Under the pieces are notes generated by a model. The model was given only the letters and a program-made list of their open reading frames with translations, made no database searches and was not told where the DNA came from. From assembly GCA_937884995.1 (NCBI GenBank), contig CAKZZL010000014.1:1-64000 (forward strand): a stretch of 64,000 nt of DNA, written 5' to 3'. The position numbers and the translations under genes are program-made. Position 1 is the stretch's first letter. Each line of letters starts with the position of its first letter. This document shows, one piece after another, positions 59,293-64,000 of the stretch. This DNA comes from an uncultured Clostridia bacterium (GTDB taxonomy: Bacteria; Bacillota; Clostridia; Oscillospirales; Acutalibacteraceae).

Positions 59293-61611
59293 TTATGACT
59301 GTTTTATATCAAAATCTTGGCCATTAAAGCTTACTTTTATAAGGTCTATGCTTTCCCCTATATTATCAATCATGAGAGTTGAAATTTTATCTTCGATATT
59401 TCTCCTTATGACATTACGAAGATCTCTGGCACCTCTTGAATTGCCATCCATCTTATCAACTATAGCTGGAGGAACATTATCATCATATTCAAAATCTATA
59501 CCTTTATCCTTTAATACACTGACAATCTCTGAAAGCATAAGCTTTGCAATTTCAATATAATTATCACGGCTTAATGGATTAAAAACAACGATTTCATCAA
59601 CACGTCCGATAAATTCAGGCCTCAGGAAATCCTTTAATGCCTTAAGCACTTTATCATTGGATATTTCCCCTTCTGTTTTACCGAATCCCAAAGATGTTTC
59701 ACTCTTATGGTTTCCGGCATTTGAAGTCATGATAATAACTGTATTTGCAAAATTCACTGTTCTGCCGTGAGCATCATTAGTTTTGCCTTCATCCAGTATT
59801 TGCAAAAGAATATTCATAACATCAGGATGTGCTTTTTCTATCTCATCAAAAAGTATGATTGAATATGGCTTTCTCCTTACTTTTTCAGTAAGCTGACCTG
59901 CTTCATCATATCCAACATATCCCGGAGGCGATCCTATAAGCCTTGAAACGCTGTGCTTTTCCATAAACTCAGACATGTCCAGTCTTATAAGGGTTTCAGG
60001 AGTATCAAAGAGTTCCTCAGAGAGTTTCTTAACGAGTTCGGTTTTTCCTACACCGGTAGGACCTACGAAAATAAAGGATGCAGGACGCTTTTGCAACGTT
60101 AGCTGTATGCGGCTGCGTTTAATCGCATTGGCCACAAGCTCAACAGCTTCATCCTGGCCTATGATTTTTTCCTTTAATCGGTCTTCAAGTCCCTGAAGTC
60201 TCTTTATATCACCTTCAACAACTTTTGTAACAGGAATTCCTGTCCAAAGGTTGATTACTTTTGCAAGATCTTCCTCTATAACGTTATTATCTTTTGCTTT
60301 TTCCTGGAGATTTTCTATTTCCCTGTCTTTTGACTCAATTTTACTCTTTGTGAGAGTCATCTGAGCATAAATAGGATCAACATCTGCTTCCTCGGAGACT
60401 GTTGAAAGCTCATTTTCGAGCTCGTCCATTTTTGCTTTCAATTCCTTTTGTTCATTTTCTGCAATTTCGAGCTCACTTATAGCCTTATTTCTGAGATTTG
60501 CACAAGTACATGCTTCATCCAAAAGATCTATGGCTTTATCCGGAAGAAAACGATCTGTAATATATCTTTCGGAAAGAGTAACAGTCTTATATACAAGGTT
60601 GTCGCTGATTATTACTCTGTGATAATTTTCATAATAGCTCTTGATTCCAAGTAACATCTTATATGAATCTTCAATAGAAGGTTCTTCAACTTTAACGGTC
60701 TGGAAACGTCTTTCAAGAGCAGCATCTTTTTCTATATGCTTTCTGTATTCATTAAATGTTGTAGCACCGATAACCTGGATTTCGCCACGTGAAAGAGCAG
60801 GTTTTAAGATATTGGCAGCATTCATTGAGCCTTCTGCGTCACCTGTGCCGATAAGATTATGAACCTCATCAATGAAGAGAATTATATTACCTTCATTTTT
60901 AACCTCTTCTACAAGGCCTTTTATTCTGCTTTCAAATTGCCCTCTAAACTGTGTGCCTGCTACAAGAGCAGTAAGGTCAAGAAGATGTATTTCCTTCTTT
61001 GCAAGTTTTGCAGGTACAAGTCCGTCTGCTATTCTTTCGGCAAGCCCTTCTGCAATTGCAGTCTTACCAACACCCGGCTCACCTATAAGGCAGGGGTTAT
61101 TCTTGGTCCTTCTGCAAAGAATTTGTATTGTTCTCGATATTTCCTGTTCTCTGCCGATGATTTTGTCTAGCTTGCCGTCTCTTGCTCTTTGAGTAAGGTC
61201 GGTACAATACATATTCAGGAATTTTCTCTTGTCGTTTTTGTTGCCCTGCTTTTTTATATTATTTTTTTTATTGGAACTGTTTGATTTTTTGTCATTTTTA
61301 TTTTTATCTTCTTGTTGTCCCCCAAACATTCCGTTCACAAACGGGAATGTTCCGGCGCCACCGGGCATAAAACCTTCAGAACCATCTGAACCCATATTTT
61401 CCATGATCTGAGACATTTGTTCGCTCATTTCATCCAGTTCTTCATCGCTGATGCCCATATTTTCCATCATTTGCTTTATCGGGCCTATATTCATTTCCAT
61501 TGCGCATTTAACACAATAGCCTTCGTTTTTTGCATTATCGCCATCCATTCTTGTGATAAAGACAACAGCAGGTCTTTCATGGCATTTACTGCAAAGCATG
61601 TTGTTATTCAT
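59293..61611 (-). CDS. clpE: ClpE-type Hsp100 AAA+ ATPase with N-terminal zinc finger
   Basis: 772 residues. In place of the Clp_N repeats it has a four-cysteine zinc finger (Cys7, Cys10, Cys33, Cys36), then a Met/Gly-rich and Lys/Asn-rich linker to about 130. AAA domain 1 has Walker A GEPGVGKT (177-184). A short coiled-coil middle domain is at about 390-445, AAA domain 2 has Walker A GPTGVGKT near 510, and SPPGYVGYDEAGQL follows. This is the ClpE layout: an unfoldase that works with ClpP on stress-damaged proteins. No ctsR or mcsA/mcsB genes are adjacent; instead it is coupled to pgsA (TAATG overlap). Confidence 0.92.
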   Translation of the reverse strand: MNNNMLCSKCHERPAVVFITRMDGDNAKNEGYCVKCAMEMNIGPIKQMMENMGISDEELDEMSEQMSQIMENMGSDGSEGFMPGGAGTFPFVNGMFGGQQEDKNKNDKKSNSSNKKNNIKKQGNKNDKRKFLNMYCTDLTQRARDGKLDKIIGREQEISRTIQILCRRTKNNPCLIGEPGVGKTAIAEGLAERIADGLVPAKLAKKEIHLLDLTALVAGTQFRGQFESRIKGLVEEVKNEGNIILFIDEVHNLIGTGDAEGSMNAANILKPALSRGEIQVIGATTFNEYRKHIEKDAALERRFQTVKVEEPSIEDSYKMLLGIKSYYENYHRVIISDNLVYKTVTLSERYITDRFLPDKAIDLLDEACTCANLRNKAISELEIAENEQKELKAKMDELENELSTVSEEADVDPIYAQMTLTKSKIESKDREIENLQEKAKDNNVIEEDLAKVINLWTGIPVTKVVEGDIKRLQGLEDRLKEKIIGQDEAVELVANAIKRSRIQLTLQKRPASFIFVGPTGVGKTELVKKLSEELFDTPETLIRLDMSEFMEKHSVSRLIGSPPGYVGYDEAGQLTEKVRRKPYSIILFDEIEKAHPDVMNILLQILDEGKTNDAHGRTVNFANTVIIMTSNAGNHKSETSLGFGKTEGEISNDKVLKALKDFLRPEFIGRVDEIVVFNPLSRDNYIEIAKLMLSEIVSVLKDKGIDFEYDDNVPPAIVDKMDGNSRGARDLRNVIRRNIEDKISTLMIDNIGESIDLIKVSFNGQDFDIKQS

Positions 61612-62309
61612 TATTTATCCTCGTTTTTATCTTTCTTGTTTTTGCCTAGTATCTGTCTTGCTGAATCAGGAACATAACTGAAGAATGCAACAAACGTTAA
61701 AATAACTGAAACCACTACAAGTACAAACATTACCGGTTCAGGAATTGTTAAATTCGGATTCATGCTGCTTATAGCGCCTACTTCAGGACCAAATCCAATG
61801 ATAGTTATCATAACAAGATAAAAAACAAATGTTGATACTTTGCCGTATATAGCTGCAGCTGCCGGTCTTGCGCCTATAGCGATTATCACAGCACCGAAAA
61901 TAAGCATAACCAAATCTTTAATTATGAAGAGAAGGAACACCCAGGCAAATGCCTGCATTGAAAGGCTCTCTGCGGATTTGAACTTTATAAAGAGAACAAT
62001 TGCAAGTGCAAATATTGTAAGCTTGTCTGCAATCGGGTCAAGCATTTTACCAAGAGCTGATACCTGGTTGAATTTTCTTGCGATTTTGCCATCAAGAAAA
62101 TCGGAAATACCAGATATAGCAAGCACCAGAACAGACCACCAAATATATCCTTTCAAATATAAAACAGCAAAAACGGGTATTAAAAGGATACGAATAACAG
62201 ACATAAGATTCGGAACTGTTAAAGCTCCTTCAAATATACCTTTAACGTTTTCTTTTGCTGTAAGATTTTCTTCTTCATTTTGAATATTTGTATTTTTTTC
62301 TACACTCAT
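61611..62309 (-). CDS. pgsA: CDP-diacylglycerol--glycerol-3-phosphate 3-phosphatidyltransferase
   Basis: 232 residues; makes phosphatidylglycerol phosphate, the first committed step to phosphatidylglycerol and cardiolipin. The CDP-alcohol phosphotransferase motif is seen as SGISDFLDGKIARKFNQVSALGKMLDPIADK (D-x-x-D-G-x-x-A-R ... G-x-x-x-D-x-x-x-D), with about five to six membrane helices. An N-terminal hydrophilic extension of about 25 residues (NTNIQNEEENLTAKENVKG) precedes the first helix. Coupled to clpE downstream; 13 bases from cvpA. Confidence 0.95.
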   Translation of the reverse strand: MSVEKNTNIQNEEENLTAKENVKGIFEGALTVPNLMSVIRILLIPVFAVLYLKGYIWWSVLVLAISGISDFLDGKIARKFNQVSALGKMLDPIADKLTIFALAIVLFIKFKSAESLSMQAFAWVFLLFIIKDLVMLIFGAVIIAIGARPAAAAIYGKVSTFVFYLVMITIIGFGPEVGAISSMNPNLTIPEPVMFVLVVVSVILTFVAFFSYVPDSARQILGKNKKDKNEDK

Positions 62310-62322
62310 AAGTTATTTCTCC

Positions 62323-63063
62323 TTAATAAATGTTCAAAAACATGTCTTTAAGATTGCTGATAAACGGATTTATATGCTCGTTTACTAAAGTAACTATTCT
62401 GCTTTCGTTAATAGCCTGAGTAAATACATCTTCATCACCGCCGCCGGACATCATCATAGTTAAAAGCGTTGTTGCAATAACAAGCACGGCAAGGCCCTTA
62501 ACAGCGCCGACAATTCCGCCCAGTACAGCATCTGCTCCCTTTACAACAGATACTTTGGCAGATTCTGCCAGTGATTTGGCTATTATCCTCAATATGAGAA
62601 TAAACAAAGCAGACAGCAGGAAGAAGAAAATAACATTTAATGCGCCGATAGCAATAGGCTTAACAACATTGACAACAATCATTTCAGCAATATCGCCTGT
62701 GGTTGATGCCGCCTTACTTGCAATTGAAGCAGAGATTTCATCTGTGTCAACTCCTACACATTTTGCAATTGATTTTGCATATTCAGGTAATACCAAGAGA
62801 GCATATTCTGTTCTTTGAGCATTATCCGGTGTTGGCTTTTCAGCCATTTCATCATTTATCTTATTAATCATACTTTTTTCAAGTACACCGGAATAAACAC
62901 CGTTTGCCATCGGTGTGGCAAGTTTGAAAGCACATACGAGTGCAAGCACGATAGCAACAAGTTCAAAAACTGTAACAAGTACACCCTTCTTAACACCGAG
63001 CACGATAAAAACAACAAAAAGTGCTGCTAATAAAACATCTAACACTATTGACATTAAATACAC
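62323..63063 (-). CDS. CvpA family membrane protein
   Basis: 246 residues with the CvpA fold: first helix VLDVLLAALFVVFIVLGVKKGVL, a second at about 30-50, an extracellular stretch to about 130, and two more helices (PIAIGALNVIFFFLLSALFILIL; GGIVGAVKGLAVLVIATTLL). CvpA/YshB proteins are linked with colicin V release and envelope stress in other bacteria; the role in Clostridia is unknown. Between the DUF5711 gene and pgsA. Confidence 0.88.
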   Translation of the reverse strand: MYLMSIVLDVLLAALFVVFIVLGVKKGVLVTVFELVAIVLALVCAFKLATPMANGVYSGVLEKSMINKINDEMAEKPTPDNAQRTEYALLVLPEYAKSIAKCVGVDTDEISASIASKAASTTGDIAEMIVVNVVKPIAIGALNVIFFFLLSALFILILRIIAKSLAESAKVSVVKGADAVLGGIVGAVKGLAVLVIATTLLTMMMSGGGDEDVFTQAINESRIVTLVNEHINPFISNLKDMFLNIY

Positions 63064-63097
63064 CTCATTTATATTTAATCATTTTATATTAATTTAT

Positions 63098-64000
63098 TTA
63101 ATCCTTTTTTATCGATGAATATTGTTCGATCTTATCTGCGAAATAAATATAAGTATATCGCGATGATACAATTACATCGGATGCATCACTGCTCACATCA
63201 TAATCAGCGCACAGCTCTCCTTTCCTATTGTATATTAATACATTTTTATCAGTTAATACAGTAGCAAATTTGCCGTCTGTAGAAATTGCTTTAATTATTC
63301 CGTTAACATCAAAATCATAAAGTTTATTACCTGCTTTGTCATATACTTCAACAATCTTCTCGGTTGTACTTGAATATTTTGAAAGTACAAGCATAGCTGT
63401 GTTATTTTCGGAAATATATAGCATAGAAGGAGTATTAATGCTTACATTTATATCTTCCTTCAGTTCATTTCCCTTTATTACTTGACAGAAATCATTGCCA
63501 AGAACCATAAGACTTTCATTTGATAAGAAATCGATTTTGGCAATTGCCGAATCTGTATATTCAAAAGATGCATATGCTTCGCTGGAATTTTTCTTGAAAA
63601 GATACAGCTTTGAATAAATCGAACCGTTATCCACACTCATTACAGCGCATGCATATGTCTTACCATTGTCTGAAACATCACATGCAACAATTTGTTCTTT
63701 GGAACATTCCCATTTGAAAACTTCTCTGTTTCTTGAATCATAGACAGTCAGCATGCTTTCTGCGCCACTGGTTCTGCTTGCGATTGCAACGGAGCCATCT
63801 TTCCCTATTGCTCCGGTTAAAATCATATGATCAAGTGTATTTTCATAAAGGACTCTTGTTTTTGATTGAAGTCTAAATGACTTTCCACCAATATCATACA
63901 AAAGTATCCTGCTAGAATTGCAATCGACAATAGGGTGGCTGTATGAATGAGAAATTTCTGAAATGTTTTTTGCAGTTGAGTCAATAATTCTTACTGCATC
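63098..64000 (-). CDS. DUF5711 family beta-propeller-like protein, partial
   Basis: The frame is open from the stop at 63098 to the end of the window, so at least 300 residues are coded and the N-terminus is missing. The sequence consists of repeated four-strand units such as ESMLTVYDSRNREVFKWECS, IVEVYDKAGNKLYDFDV and VLIYNRKGELCADYDV, the look of a WD/PQQ-like propeller. The DUF5711 family usually has an N-terminal membrane anchor with the propeller outside; function unknown. First visible gene of the unit with cvpA, pgsA and clpE. Confidence 0.85.
   Translation of the reverse strand, partial: DAVRIIDSTAKNISEISHSYSHPIVDCNSSRILLYDIGGKSFRLQSKTRVLYENTLDHMILTGAIGKDGSVAIASRTSGAESMLTVYDSRNREVFKWECSKEQIVACDVSDNGKTYACAVMSVDNGSIYSKLYLFKKNSSEAYASFEYTDSAIAKIDFLSNESLMVLGNDFCQVIKGNELKEDINVSINTPSMLYISENNTAMLVLSKYSSTTEKIVEVYDKAGNKLYDFDVNGIIKAISTDGKFATVLTDKNVLIYNRKGELCADYDVSSDASDVIVSSRYTYIYFADKIEQYSSIKKD

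Overview
This 64-kb window is almost entirely chromosomal housekeeping DNA from an AT-rich, low-GC Gram-positive bacterium of class Clostridia. It most resembles a gut Oscillospiraceae or Lachnospiraceae relative. The evidence is the gene content (WhiA, HprK, RapZ, ThiT with a TPP riboswitch, class B sortases, a ClpE-type Hsp100, an LonA-YsxC pair, a UPF0237-UPF0210 pair), strong GGAGG ribosome-binding sites, and consensus sigma-A promoters often with an extended -10. Genes are densely packed. The only non-coding stretches above about 300 bases are 39945-40316, which holds a 59-codon gene with its own promoter and terminator, and 47667-48039, which holds RNase P RNA. No tRNA, rRNA, CRISPR array, insertion sequence or prophage was seen.

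Layout. Bases 1-~1590 differ sharply in composition (about half G+C, against about one third elsewhere). They carry the start of a GDP-mannose 4,6-dehydratase and a polytopic membrane protein whose 5' end is cut at the composition boundary. Then come the ACT/UPF0210 pair (1698-3337, +); pfkA and a lon-ysxC-lysA-dnaE operon (3385-12224, -); serC-serA (12477-14735, +); an operon running from an LCP-like protein and a transglutaminase into folE-folP-folB-folK and an exonuclease (19881-14794, -); a sugar phosphotransferase; tig-clpP-clpX (24962-21522, -); an 11-gene operon hprK-glcK-murB-rapZ-whiA-lepB-lepB-rbgA-rnhB-thrC-phosphoesterase (34559-25047, -); trmL (+); yhaM-guaB-fhs (39429-35251, -); rpsT and a small membrane protein (+); a SigH-like sigma factor with a zinc-ribbon protein; phosphohexomutase with a coupled 32-codon ORF; a GNAT pair; riboswitch-controlled thiT; recD2; rnpB; an eight-gene operon cysteine desulfurase-thiI-pncC-srtB-srtB-SpoIID fusion-galE-HAD (56848-48040, -); a three-gene sortase/substrate cassette (59139-57012, -); and DUF5711-cvpA-pgsA-clpE (64000-59293, -).

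The genes group into a few themes: folate/one-carbon and purine supply (fol operon, fhs, guaB, serCA), protein quality control (lon, tig-clpPX, clpE), and envelope building (sortases, signal peptidases, SpoIID-like protein, sugar transferases, murB). The most unusual items are: a SpoIID-domain membrane protein whose cytoplasmic half looks like a degenerate full-length CinA; a self-contained sortase/substrate/membrane-protein cassette with a non-canonical IAKTG sorting signal; an IMP dehydrogenase with the active site and residue numbering of the trichomonad enzyme; two tiny membrane proteins below usual gene-calling limits; a trigger factor with a histone-H1-like Lys/Ala tail; and the composition break that truncates a gene near base 1590. 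Start codons were revised where a Shine-Dalgarno and overlap analysis favoured an internal start.
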